64,000 nucleotides of DNA from CAJQGY01 sp964523375 (GTDB lineage Bacteria > Pseudomonadota > Gammaproteobacteria > Magnimaribacterales > D2472), in NCBI GenBank assembly GCA_964523375.1, contig CAZFYG010000001.1:1-64000 (forward strand). Reading direction: 5' to 3'. Both the position numbers and the translations under genes were made by a program. Of the stretch, positions 19,650 through 28,411 are shown piece by piece. The notes under the pieces were generated by a model. It was not told the DNA's origin. It made no database searches and worked only from the letters and a program-made list of their open reading frames with translations. Every line of letters begins with the position of its first letter. The first letter of the stretch is position 1.

Positions 19650-22159
19650 CAGAAGAAATTGCCCATATAAATAAAGAATTTTGGGACAATTTCTCATCAA
19701 TATATTCAGATCCAATACAAACAAATAATTACCTACATAGAGCCTGTTCTTCTGTTGAAGATAAAATTAAAAGAGATTTTAAATTAGCAGGCTTGCATGA
19801 TAATTACTCTCTTTATGCAATAGGTGGATTTGGCAAAAAAGAAATGTTTCCATCTTCTGATATAGATATTTCGATCATTAAAAAAAATAAAGATGTAAGT
19901 AAGGTGTCACAACTTGAAGCCTTTATAGCATCAATGTGGGACTCAGGTTACAAGATTGGTTGCTCTGTAAGGTCAATGAATGAACTGAAGAAAATAATAA
20001 GAGAGGATGCTAAAGAACTTACAACTTATTTAACGATAAGGCCCTTAATCTCAGATATAGAGGAGTATAAAAAAATTCAAAAAATTATTAATCAAGCCTG
20101 GACAAAGAAAAAATATTTTAAAGCCAAGTCTGAAGAAAAACTAAATAGGCATATATCATTTGACTCCTCTGCGCTTAGCCTAGAGCCAGATCTAAAAGAG
20201 TCTCCAGGAGCTATGCGAGATTTTCATAATTCTGAATGGATTCTTAAATATTGTTTTGATTTAGGTAGCTTTGATGAAATTAGATTATCTGATGATTTTA
20301 AAGAAGATTTTGATTCAGCTCTGATTTCTTATGAATTTATAAAAACTTTAAGATATGCGACGAATATATGTACAAAAAATAAAAATAGACTTAACTTTGA
20401 ATCGCAGATAGATATAGCAAAACGGGCAATAACGAAAAACTTAAACTACAAAGATAAGGTAGAGTTAGTAATGAAGAGTTTCTATTCTCATGTCCAAAAT
20501 ATTTTAAGTTTTAATGAAATGGTTTCACAAATATTTACAGAACAAAGCTCAATAGGTATTAAAAGAAAAAAAGGATCTTTTTTTATTAAAAATAACCAAA
20601 TTGGTTTTTTAGACCTTGATTTAAATACTGATAATAGAGGGCTGATATTCGATATATTTATTGAGCTTGGCAAAAGTAAAAAGATAAATGAGATCAATTC
20701 ACAATCAATCTCTACCCTAAAGAGATCTAATAAGTTAATAAATAATTCATTTAAAAAAGATAGGCTAATATCTAAAAAATTTATTCAAATCCTTAAGTCT
20801 GAACAAAACCTATCGTCAATCCTAAGAACGATGAAGAATGTAGGTGTCTTACAATCATACATTCCAGATTTTGCCGAAATAGTTGGTCAGATGCAGTTTG
20901 ATTTATTTCATATATTCACAGTTGATGAGCATACCTTCAAAGTAGTGAGGAATATGCGTCAGATGAAAATTAATTACTCAGATGAGTTTAGGCTTGAGAA
21001 TGAGCTTATAAAAAAAATACCAAAGATAGAAATACTTTACATTGCTGGCTTGTTTCATGATCTTGGAAAAGGCAAGGGAGGCAATCACTCAGAAATTGGA
21101 GCAAAAATCAGTAGAGATTTTGCAAAAAGATTGGGCTTATCACTAGCTGATTCAGATTTAATTTCATGGCTTGTTCTCCATCATTTAAAAATGTCATCTA
21201 TTTCTCAGCGTCAAGATATTAGTGACACAAAAACCATATCTGAGTTTGCAGATATTGTTCTTAATACTGAAAGATTAGACTATTTATATCTCCTCACAGT
21301 TAACGATATTAGATCTACAAATCCAAAATTATGGAATGCTTGGAAGCATGGTTTGCTCAAGGATCTATTTCTAGCAACAAGATCATTTTTAAATAAAGAG
21401 CCAATAAAAACATCCAAAGAAATATCTAAGGATAGACAAAATTTTGTATATAAATTAATGAAAAAAGATGATCAAAGGTCTTTGCAATCAATCTGGTCAA
21501 ATTTTGATGATGTTTTTTTTAACAAGCATTCCTCCGAAACTCTTTTATGGCAAAGTAAGCTTGTTCTATCCTCATCTAAAAATGATATTAAAGTTTCTTG
21601 TAGAAAATGTTACGACAATTATCTTGAAATATTTATACATATTGATAATGCAGATGGTTTATTTCTTAAACTTGTAGAGGTGCTTGATAATGTTGGATTG
21701 GAAGTTATTGATGCAAATATAAGTACGAGTATTGACAAGAAAATAGCACTCAATACTTTTATCACTAAATTCCACTCGCATGACAACCCTTTATTAAAAA
21801 GCGAAATAGACACAATAACAAAAAAAATAATAATGAATTTTGATAAATTTATCTCTTCAACCAATACTTCAAGAATAAAAGTGAAACAGAGTGCTTTTAA
21901 AAATATGTCCAGAATAAGTAATATTGAGGATATTGATAGAAAAAAAAACCTACTTACTATCGAGGCTCTCAACTCAACCGGACTTCTTATAAAAATTGCA
22001 AAAACATTTAATGAGCATGGAATTTCAATACAGTCTGCGCGAATAAATACTCTTGGTGAAAAAGTAGAGGATACCTTTGAGGTTGAAGATTTTACTTTAT
22101 CAAGCGTATCGCAGAAAAAAATTAATAAAATTACATCAGTATTAGAAAAGATTATATAA
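19646..22159 (+). CDS. glnD: Bifunctional PII uridylyltransferase/uridylyl-removing enzyme
   Basis: Nitrogen sensor that uridylylates PII proteins when glutamine is low and removes UMP when it is high. At 837 residues it is slightly shorter than E. coli GlnD (890). Nucleotidyltransferase motif GGFGKKEMFPSSDIDISI is near residues 58-75. The HD hydrolase motif FHDLGKGKGGNHSEIG is near 471-486. Two ACT domains follow, near 660-735 and 770-837. The map-glnD-dapD order is standard. A full GlnD implies an active PII cascade despite the compact genome. Confidence 0.96.
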   Translation: MTEEIAHINKEFWDNFSSIYSDPIQTNNYLHRACSSVEDKIKRDFKLAGLHDNYSLYAIGGFGKKEMFPSSDIDISIIKKNKDVSKVSQLEAFIASMWDSGYKIGCSVRSMNELKKIIREDAKELTTYLTIRPLISDIEEYKKIQKIINQAWTKKKYFKAKSEEKLNRHISFDSSALSLEPDLKESPGAMRDFHNSEWILKYCFDLGSFDEIRLSDDFKEDFDSALISYEFIKTLRYATNICTKNKNRLNFESQIDIAKRAITKNLNYKDKVELVMKSFYSHVQNILSFNEMVSQIFTEQSSIGIKRKKGSFFIKNNQIGFLDLDLNTDNRGLIFDIFIELGKSKKINEINSQSISTLKRSNKLINNSFKKDRLISKKFIQILKSEQNLSSILRTMKNVGVLQSYIPDFAEIVGQMQFDLFHIFTVDEHTFKVVRNMRQMKINYSDEFRLENELIKKIPKIEILYIAGLFHDLGKGKGGNHSEIGAKISRDFAKRLGLSLADSDLISWLVLHHLKMSSISQRQDISDTKTISEFADIVLNTERLDYLYLLTVNDIRSTNPKLWNAWKHGLLKDLFLATRSFLNKEPIKTSKEISKDRQNFVYKLMKKDDQRSLQSIWSNFDDVFFNKHSSETLLWQSKLVLSSSKNDIKVSCRKCYDNYLEIFIHIDNADGLFLKLVEVLDNVGLEVIDANISTSIDKKIALNTFITKFHSHDNPLLKSEIDTITKKIIMNFDKFISSTNTSRIKVKQSAFKNMSRISNIEDIDRKKNLLTIEALNSTGLLIKIAKTFNEHGISIQSARINTLGEKVEDTFEVEDFTLSSVSQKKINKITSVLEKII

Positions 22160-22177
22160 ATAATTAGTTGTTCAACT

Positions 22178-22183
22178 TATAAT
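22178..22183 (+). promoter_or_regulatory. Candidate -10 element of dapD (leaderless transcript)
   Basis: A perfect TATAAT ends 6 nt before an ATG at 22190, which is where initiation would fall. No Shine-Dalgarno precedes either possible dapD start. The -35 region is weak. If real, dapD has its own leaderless mRNA in addition to glnD read-through. Confidence 0.4.
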
Positions 22184-22189
22184 ATGTTC

Positions 22190-23098
22190 ATGGAAATTAA
22201 TGCTAAAGGCTTTGCTTCTACATCGAGTGCTGGAAAGATCCTTGATGTTCATTTTTATGCTATCAAATCTAAAAATTTTGATATTGAATTTAAAGTGGAT
22301 GAATTATCAATAGTAAAAAAAATAGATCTCTATTTAACCTCTGCTGATTTAGATAGCCCAATTAGCTCTGTCGAAGAGGCATATTTAAAACTCCATTTAA
22401 TATCACATAAATTATTTAAGCCAAACTCTCTTAACCTTGATGGTTTGTTTGAGCATTTACCTAATGTTGCATGGACAAATAAAGGCCCAATTGCGGCAGA
22501 TGAAATTAATAATAAGCTATTAAAATCTAAGCTAGAGGGTAAGCCCTTGCACCTAGTTTCATTGGATAAATTCCCTCAATTAACTAATTATATTGTTCCT
22601 AAAAACGTAAGAATAGCTGATACCAGTAGAGTTAGGCTTGGTGCCTATTTGTCTGAAGGAACAACTGTAATGCATGAGGGGTTTGTAAACTTCAATGCAG
22701 GAACTCTCGGAAGTGCGATGATTGAAGGAAGAATTTCAGCTGGGGTAGTGGTTGGAAATAATTCAGATCTAGGAGGAGGATGCAGCACTATGGGAACCCT
22801 TTCTGGAGGTAATAATATAAAAATATCTATAGGTGAGAACTGCTTGCTAGGTGCTAATTCTGGACTAGGTATACCATTAGGCGACAACTGTACTATAGAA
22901 GCTGGTTTATACATTACATCTGGATCAAAAATTGAATTACAGAATGAAGAAGGTGATAAATTAGATATAGTTAAAGGTTCTGATCTATCAAATGCAAACA
23001 ATATACTTTTTTTAAGACATTCTATTGATGGAAAAATAATAGCAAAGCCAAATAAAAAAAGCATAGAGCTAAACAACAGCCTACATAAAAATGATTAA
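22190..23098 (+). CDS. dapD: Tetrahydrodipicolinate N-succinyltransferase
   Basis: Succinylates tetrahydrodipicolinate in the succinylase branch of diaminopimelate/lysine synthesis. It is about 302 residues. The N-terminal domain is followed by a left-handed beta-helix (about 145-265) with RVRLGAYLSEGTTVMHEGFV and SAGVVVGNNSDLGGGCS. The long form with MHEGFVNFNAGT resembles the Pseudomonas/actinobacterial type rather than E. coli DapD. A second ATG lies 6 bp upstream (22184). I prefer 22190 because of the -10 position. It overlaps dapE by 8 bp. Confidence 0.93.
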   Translation: MEINAKGFASTSSAGKILDVHFYAIKSKNFDIEFKVDELSIVKKIDLYLTSADLDSPISSVEEAYLKLHLISHKLFKPNSLNLDGLFEHLPNVAWTNKGPIAADEINNKLLKSKLEGKPLHLVSLDKFPQLTNYIVPKNVRIADTSRVRLGAYLSEGTTVMHEGFVNFNAGTLGSAMIEGRISAGVVVGNNSDLGGGCSTMGTLSGGNNIKISIGENCLLGANSGLGIPLGDNCTIEAGLYITSGSKIELQNEEGDKLDIVKGSDLSNANNILFLRHSIDGKIIAKPNKKSIELNNSLHKND

Positions 23099-24209
23099 TT
23101 TTTTACAAAAACTTATACAGATTGAATCAATATCTCCTAAAGATATGGGTTGTTTCGATTTAATAGAGGAGCGCCTAAATAAACTCAACTTTAATTGTGA
23201 AAGGATTAACTATCTAAATGTTGAAAACCTGTATGCGACATTTGGTGATAAAGGTAAGCTTTTTTGTTTTTTAGGTCACACAGACGTTGTGCCAACAGGG
23301 CCGGTTGAAAACTGGACATATCCGCCCTTTTCAGCCCATATAGAGAATGGGATGATGTATGGAAGAGGTACTGCTGACATGAAGGGCTCTATTGCAGCTT
23401 TTCTTGATAGTGTTGAAGAGTTTCTTGATGAAAATAAAGAGCCTAATTATAGAATTTCTATCCTTCTTACAAGCAATGAGGAAGGTAATGCTTGCGATGG
23501 TTTTATAGATAGAATTGTTGACGATATGATTGAGAAAGCAGATGAGATTGACTATTGTCTTGTCGGTGAGCCAACTTCTAATGAAAGACTTGGTGATAGT
23601 ATAAGAGTTGGAAGAAGAGGTTCGCTAAGCGGTGAGCTCAGAGTAAAAGGTAAGCAAGGACATATTGCCTACCCAGAAAATGTTAAGAATCCAATATTTC
23701 TATCAAGCGATCTGATTGTTCAATTAAAAAATAAAGTTTGGGACAATGGAAATGCAATTTTTCAACCTACAAGCTTCCAAATTTCTAATATTGCATCTGG
23801 CACAGGTGCTAAAAATGTAGTTCCTGGCCATTTAGATATGGTCTTCAACTTTAGATTTTCAACTGAATCTACAGAAAGCTCTTTAAGAGATGAGTTTGAA
23901 TCGATACTTCACGAATTAAATCTTGATTATGATATTGATTGGTATCTGAGTGGACTTCCATACCTTACAACAGACAGCACTTTGAAAGATATTGTTGTTA
24001 AATCAATAAAAAAAGAAACTGGAATTGATGCTGATAAAAACGCAAAAGGTGGCACATCTGATGGTAGGTTTATTGCAAAAATGAATACTGAAATTATAGA
24101 GCTTGGGCCTCTAAACAAAACAATTCATCAAATTGACGAATGTGTCAGCGTCAAAGACATTGAAACTCTAAAGGCAATATACCTTGAAGTTCTTCGAGAG
24201 CTAAACTGA
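23091..24209 (+). CDS. dapE: Succinyl-diaminopimelate desuccinylase
   Basis: Zinc hydrolase releasing LL-diaminopimelate and succinate. The 372-residue length is typical. Metal-site motifs are GHTDVVPTG (near 63), GRGTADMKGS (near 94), the catalytic Glu pair in SNEEGNA (near 128), and the late His in NKTIHQIDECV. A peptidase M20 dimerisation domain lies between about 180 and 290. It is translationally coupled to dapD and is the last gene of the map-glnD-dapD-dapE run. Confidence 0.96.
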   Translation: MINFLQKLIQIESISPKDMGCFDLIEERLNKLNFNCERINYLNVENLYATFGDKGKLFCFLGHTDVVPTGPVENWTYPPFSAHIENGMMYGRGTADMKGSIAAFLDSVEEFLDENKEPNYRISILLTSNEEGNACDGFIDRIVDDMIEKADEIDYCLVGEPTSNERLGDSIRVGRRGSLSGELRVKGKQGHIAYPENVKNPIFLSSDLIVQLKNKVWDNGNAIFQPTSFQISNIASGTGAKNVVPGHLDMVFNFRFSTESTESSLRDEFESILHELNLDYDIDWYLSGLPYLTTDSTLKDIVVKSIKKETGIDADKNAKGGTSDGRFIAKMNTEIIELGPLNKTIHQIDECVSVKDIETLKAIYLEVLRELN

Positions 24210-24228
24210 TCTTCCTTTTATATATCAA

Positions 24229-25713
24229 TCAATTTATACCGTGCATTCCCTTTTTAAGTAAAGGTGAAAGCATAGCTAAAATAAACCCTACAGTAAGTGC
24301 TATCAATCCAACGCTTGTATAAACATCAATAAAAGCAGCTTTTTGATTTAGTGAAAATATAACCTCTTCACCTGCCATCTCCTCGCTTGCTGTAGCTCTT
24401 GCAATCAAGCCAGCAACATAGTTGCCAGCTGCAGAAGCGCAGAACCACATTCCCATCATCATGCCAACTATTCTTTGCGGTGAAAGCTTTGTGACTGAAG
24501 ATAGTCCTACCGGGGACAAGCATAGTTCACCTATTGTATGAAGAAGATAGATAAGCATTATCCAGATAACCCCAGTTTGAAGTCCAGTGCTATTATTCAT
24601 GCCATACACAAGAACTAAGAAACCAAGACCAACAAACATAATGCCAATAGCAAATTTGAGTGGCGTAGAGGGCTCTATATTTCTTTTAGATAGCGCAAGC
24701 CACATAAATGCAAAAATTGGAGCAAGAGTAAATATAAAAAATGCATTCAATGACTGAAACATTGATGCAGGTACAGCCCATCCAAATATTGTTCTGTCAA
24801 CACCCCTATCAGTAAGAATGTTTAAAGATGAACCAGCTTGTTCAAATAAAGCCCAAAAAATCAATGAGAATAAAATAAGAACACCTACAACTAACAGCCT
24901 ATCTCTTTCTTCTGCAGAACATTTAAATAAAGCATAGAACAACCAAAATGCTACGCATATTGCACCAAATCCACCAAGAAGATTTCCGACAACCTCTTGA
25001 TTTTGAATTAATAAATACGAAAAAATTACCATAGCTATGCCGCTGATGTATGCCCAATATTCGTAAGATATATTAAACTTTGTTTCCTTGTAAAAGTTGC
25101 TCGTAGGCTCTGCATGTCCTTCTAAATAGTCTTGCCCCCATAAAAATATAAATAAACCTATAAGCATCCCTATGCCTGCAGCACCAAAACCATAAGACCA
25201 ACCATATGTTTCTCCTAGATAACCACATAACAAAGAAGCGGTGAATGCACCTATGTTTATACCCATGTAAAAAATGGTAAACCCAGGGTCACGCCTAGGG
25301 TCTCCTTCTTTATACAAAGCACCTACCATTGTTGAAATATTAGGTTTTAAAAAACCTACTCCAGAAATAATTAATGCTAGAGATAGGTAAAATATTTGTA
25401 TGCTGCTTTCAAATGCCATGCCGGTATGGCCTAAGACAAGAAGAATGGCCCCAAAAGTAACTGCTTTTCTAGAACCTAGAATTCTGTCAGCTAACATGCC
25501 GCCAAAAACAGGCATGATATATACCAAAGATGTATAAGCTCCATAAATAATATAACTTTGTGCATCTGAGAAATTCCAATGCTTAGTAAGATAAAGTATT
25601 AATAGCGCACGCATCCCATAGTAAGAAAAGCGCTCCCACATTTCTGTAGCAAAACAAACAAAAAGGCCTTTCGGGTGTCCTAAAAATTCTGATGATGATA
25701 ATGATGTATTCAT
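24229..25713 (-). CDS. Proton-dependent oligopeptide transporter (POT/PTR2 family)
   Basis: Inner-membrane symporter importing di- and tripeptides with protons. At 494 residues it matches the family, with 12-14 predicted helices. The conserved proton-coupling motif appears near the N-terminus as EMWERFSYYGMRALL (about residues 23-37). The PTR2 signature FYMGINIGAF is near 147. It is convergent with dapE across a 19-bp gap and divergent from the RDD gene. Substrate range cannot be read from sequence. Peptide uptake fits a marine heterotroph. Confidence 0.93.
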   Translation of the reverse strand: MNTSLSSSEFLGHPKGLFVCFATEMWERFSYYGMRALLILYLTKHWNFSDAQSYIIYGAYTSLVYIMPVFGGMLADRILGSRKAVTFGAILLVLGHTGMAFESSIQIFYLSLALIISGVGFLKPNISTMVGALYKEGDPRRDPGFTIFYMGINIGAFTASLLCGYLGETYGWSYGFGAAGIGMLIGLFIFLWGQDYLEGHAEPTSNFYKETKFNISYEYWAYISGIAMVIFSYLLIQNQEVVGNLLGGFGAICVAFWLFYALFKCSAEERDRLLVVGVLILFSLIFWALFEQAGSSLNILTDRGVDRTIFGWAVPASMFQSLNAFFIFTLAPIFAFMWLALSKRNIEPSTPLKFAIGIMFVGLGFLVLVYGMNNSTGLQTGVIWIMLIYLLHTIGELCLSPVGLSSVTKLSPQRIVGMMMGMWFCASAAGNYVAGLIARATASEEMAGEEVIFSLNQKAAFIDVYTSVGLIALTVGFILAMLSPLLKKGMHGIN

Positions 25714-25742
25714 AAATTATTTATTATTAACAAAGTTTTAAG

Positions 25743-25748
25743 TACTAT
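25743..25748 (+). promoter_or_regulatory. Candidate -10 element of the RDD gene (leaderless)
   Basis: TACTAT ends exactly 6 nt before the ATG at 25755 in a 41-bp divergent gap. No Shine-Dalgarno is visible. The -35 (TTTATT) is poor. Confidence 0.3.
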
Positions 25749-25754
25749 AGCAAA

Positions 25755-26165
25755 ATGAATTTAAAAACACAGTTTATATCTCCTGTTAAAAGATTGGCTG
25801 CAACTATTTATGATGTTTTTTTACTTTTAGGAGTTTGGTTTGGTGTTGGCTCTATAGCTCTGTGGTTAAATGACTTCGAGATACTTCATCCTGGTGTTGG
25901 TCTAAGCATTGTAATAGTAAGTGCATGGTTATTTTATTCTTTCTTTTGGATGAAAGGTGGGAAAACCCTTGGTATGGCTGCCTGGAATATCGAAATATAT
26001 TCTCTTAATGGTAAAAATATTAACTTTATACAAGCAACACTCCGTTTTTATACCAACTTATTGATTGTTATTCTTATTGGGGCACCCCTACTCCAAATAT
26101 ATTTCTCAAAAGATAGATTGGCTATAAATGACAAAATCTCTAAGACGGGCTTAAGGTTAATTTAG
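25755..26165 (+). CDS. RDD family membrane protein
   Basis: A 136-residue integral membrane protein. The RDD-type opening is PVKRLAATIYDVFLL. Hydrophobic segments lie at about 20-40, 48-68 and 100-118. The conserved KGGKTLGMAAW loop after helix 2 and RFYTNLL at the third helix are typical. Function of the family is mostly unknown; some members are linked to ion exchange. Its 3' end overlaps lptG on the opposite strand by 9 bp. Confidence 0.85.
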   Translation: MNLKTQFISPVKRLAATIYDVFLLLGVWFGVGSIALWLNDFEILHPGVGLSIVIVSAWLFYSFFWMKGGKTLGMAAWNIEIYSLNGKNINFIQATLRFYTNLLIVILIGAPLLQIYFSKDRLAINDKISKTGLRLI

Positions 26166-27221
26166 CCTTCTGTACATGACAAAGCTGCAAAGCAGCAAGA
26201 TAAGCGCAGGAAGGCATATGCCTATAAATAAAAATATATTAAATGAGATAACAATACTTATAGTTAGGTCTTGCATAATTTGATACACAAAAGCCCCAAG
26301 AACTGATAACACAATTTTAGATCCGGATGATGAATCCCTCAAAGACCCAAATATAAAATAACCAAAAAACAAGATTAGTATAGTTATAGAAATTGGAACA
26401 AAAAAGAATTTATAAATCTTTTTTTCAACATGTGCTTTAAAAATTCTATCTTGCTTTCCAATATCTCCAGACAATATCTGGTTTAGACTATAACTTTCTC
26501 TTATTGTAAGACTGTCTATATCACGAAGATTTTTTGAAATAATTTTTGGGAAATTAAAACTTTTATTAAGCATCTTTTCATTGAGTTTTTGCGACAGATT
26601 CTTATCTATAGTTGTATATAGCGAATCATCAAATTTTATTTCAGAATTTTTTATTTCAGCCGATAGCGCTGTTTGAGCTAACATTATTTTATTATTTTTT
26701 AGCTCAAAATATTGGATCCCAAAAATTTGATCTCCTATTTTTCTTTCAAAATTAAGAAACTTATTACCGTCAATTAACCAAACTGATTTTTCTTTAGTGT
26801 TATTGGTGCTTGAGGTTATTATCGTTTTATTAATCTCTGCCTTGTTTCCAATTTCTTTAAATATAAATTCACTGCCAAGTAAAAAAAAGAAAGCTATGCT
26901 TAAAGGCCCAATAGAACTTAGAATCACTATTTTTAATGGAGAAATTCCACTAGATCTCAAAACATTTAAATTGCCTTCTTCTTGAGATAATCCCATTGCA
27001 ATCATGAAACCAAGAAGGCATGAGCCCTCTATAAAAGCATAAGCTCTATCAGGAATAGATAACATAGAAAAATTAAAGGCCTTTATGAATGTGTAGGTTA
27101 AGGATAAATCTTCAAGCTCCCCAATAAGATTGAATAAGAAATCAACTAATATAAATAACCCAAATACAAAACAAGTTATTACCAGCGATCTCTTGATAAG
27201 GTAAGTAATATAAATACTCAT
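26157..27221 (-). CDS. lptG: LPS export permease LptG
   Basis: One of two permeases that, with the LptB ATPase, extract LPS from the inner membrane into the Lpt bridge. At 354 residues it matches the YjgP/YjgQ family. N-terminal helices lie at about 10-35, 60-80 and 98-118, a periplasmic beta-jellyroll at about 130-260, and three C-terminal helices follow. ARGVSP-like sequence appears as LRSSGISPLKIVIL. It follows lptF by 1 bp. LptF and LptG look alike, so the assignment rests on order and motif. Confidence 0.93.
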   Translation of the reverse strand: MSIYITYLIKRSLVITCFVFGLFILVDFLFNLIGELEDLSLTYTFIKAFNFSMLSIPDRAYAFIEGSCLLGFMIAMGLSQEEGNLNVLRSSGISPLKIVILSSIGPLSIAFFFLLGSEFIFKEIGNKAEINKTIITSSTNNTKEKSVWLIDGNKFLNFERKIGDQIFGIQYFELKNNKIMLAQTALSAEIKNSEIKFDDSLYTTIDKNLSQKLNEKMLNKSFNFPKIISKNLRDIDSLTIRESYSLNQILSGDIGKQDRIFKAHVEKKIYKFFFVPISITILILFFGYFIFGSLRDSSSGSKIVLSVLGAFVYQIMQDLTISIVISFNIFLFIGICLPALILLLCSFVMYRRLN

Positions 27222-27222
27222 T

Positions 27223-28365
27223 TTAAAGTAATGTCCACAAAATAAATAAAATCGAAATAGTTGCTAGAGTCGTTTTATATAAAGAGCTCTTATTGCTAAT
27301 AATTGAAATAAAAAATTTATCTTTTAAATACAACAATATTGCAAAAAGTATGAAAATTAAATGAATGAAGATTAAATTGAATTGAGTTTGATCGTTCTGA
27401 GCGACATAGTCTCTGCCAAGCAGCAAAAGACTTAAGTAAAATATATAGATTAGCATCCCAGGTAAGATTACAGACAGTCTGCCTTGTCTTGGTTCTACTT
27501 TTCCAATGTATATAGCAATGACCATTAGTACTAAGATGGTAATAGATAATGAAATGCTCCATTGAAACCCTAATGAGTCATCGATATTTATTGAACTAAA
27601 AATATTTTCAAAGTTTGCTCTGGTGTCGGTTTGTTTATTTGCCATTGGGAATTCAAACTTTTTAAAACTTGAGGTCATTTTTGCATCATTTGAAAAAATA
27701 CCTGCAGTTAATGATCCATTTTCAAACAATAACTCATAATCTGGCTTAGGGCTTGAGATGCTCAATACATCAGCAGATATTAGAATAGAATCTTTTCCAA
27801 CATCATTAAAAAAGATTACATTTTTTAAGTTGGTCTCGTTATTTTCGCCAACTGTTATAAAACTTTTTGATCCTTTTATGTCATAAATCTCTCCTGGAGC
27901 AAGAGATGCTATTTGCTCTTCGAAGGTATTTACCTTTAACAGCTCATTTGATATTTCCTTGCTTACTGGGGCTATGTAGAGACTTAAGATGAGCGTAACA
28001 ACCATATAAATAATGGCCTGAGGAAAAATAAATTTTATTAGTGTAATTGGTGAGATGCCAGTAGAAAAGTAAGCATATATTTCTCTGTCGGCATAAAGCC
28101 TGCTCACGGTAATTAATATACCAATAAAAAATGAAAGTGGTAGAAGTAGAGATATAAAATCAGGAACCCTTAAAAATACTGCATACAAAATTACAGATGG
28201 ATCGATGAGCCCTTCTGAGGCTTGCTCAAAATATGATACAAACCTTGACCCAATTACTAATAAAAATAATATTATTAATATAGATGTGGTAGATTTAAAA
28301 ACTTCCAAATTAAAACTTTTTGAAAGAATATTATTTTTAAACATGCCTTGAGAACTATGATGCAT
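27223..28365 (-). CDS. lptF: LPS export permease LptF
   Basis: Partner permease of LptG in LPS extraction. At 380 residues it has helices at about 25-48, 68-90 and 112-135, a periplasmic domain, and three C-terminal helices. The YfaS-like motif AYFSTGISPITLIKFI corresponds to the conserved coupling region. An internal ATG at 28344 is an alternative start. It is divergent from pepA, as in E. coli. LptC, LptA and LptB are not in the window. Confidence 0.92.
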   Translation of the reverse strand: MHHSSQGMFKNNILSKSFNLEVFKSTTSILIILFLLVIGSRFVSYFEQASEGLIDPSVILYAVFLRVPDFISLLLPLSFFIGILITVSRLYADREIYAYFSTGISPITLIKFIFPQAIIYMVVTLILSLYIAPVSKEISNELLKVNTFEEQIASLAPGEIYDIKGSKSFITVGENNETNLKNVIFFNDVGKDSILISADVLSISSPKPDYELLFENGSLTAGIFSNDAKMTSSFKKFEFPMANKQTDTRANFENIFSSINIDDSLGFQWSISLSITILVLMVIAIYIGKVEPRQGRLSVILPGMLIYIFYLSLLLLGRDYVAQNDQTQFNLIFIHLIFILFAILLYLKDKFFISIISNKSSLYKTTLATISILFILWTLL

Positions 28366-28411
28366 TACAATAAATATCTTATCAGTAAATACTATAAATA
28401 GGAGAGCTTAA

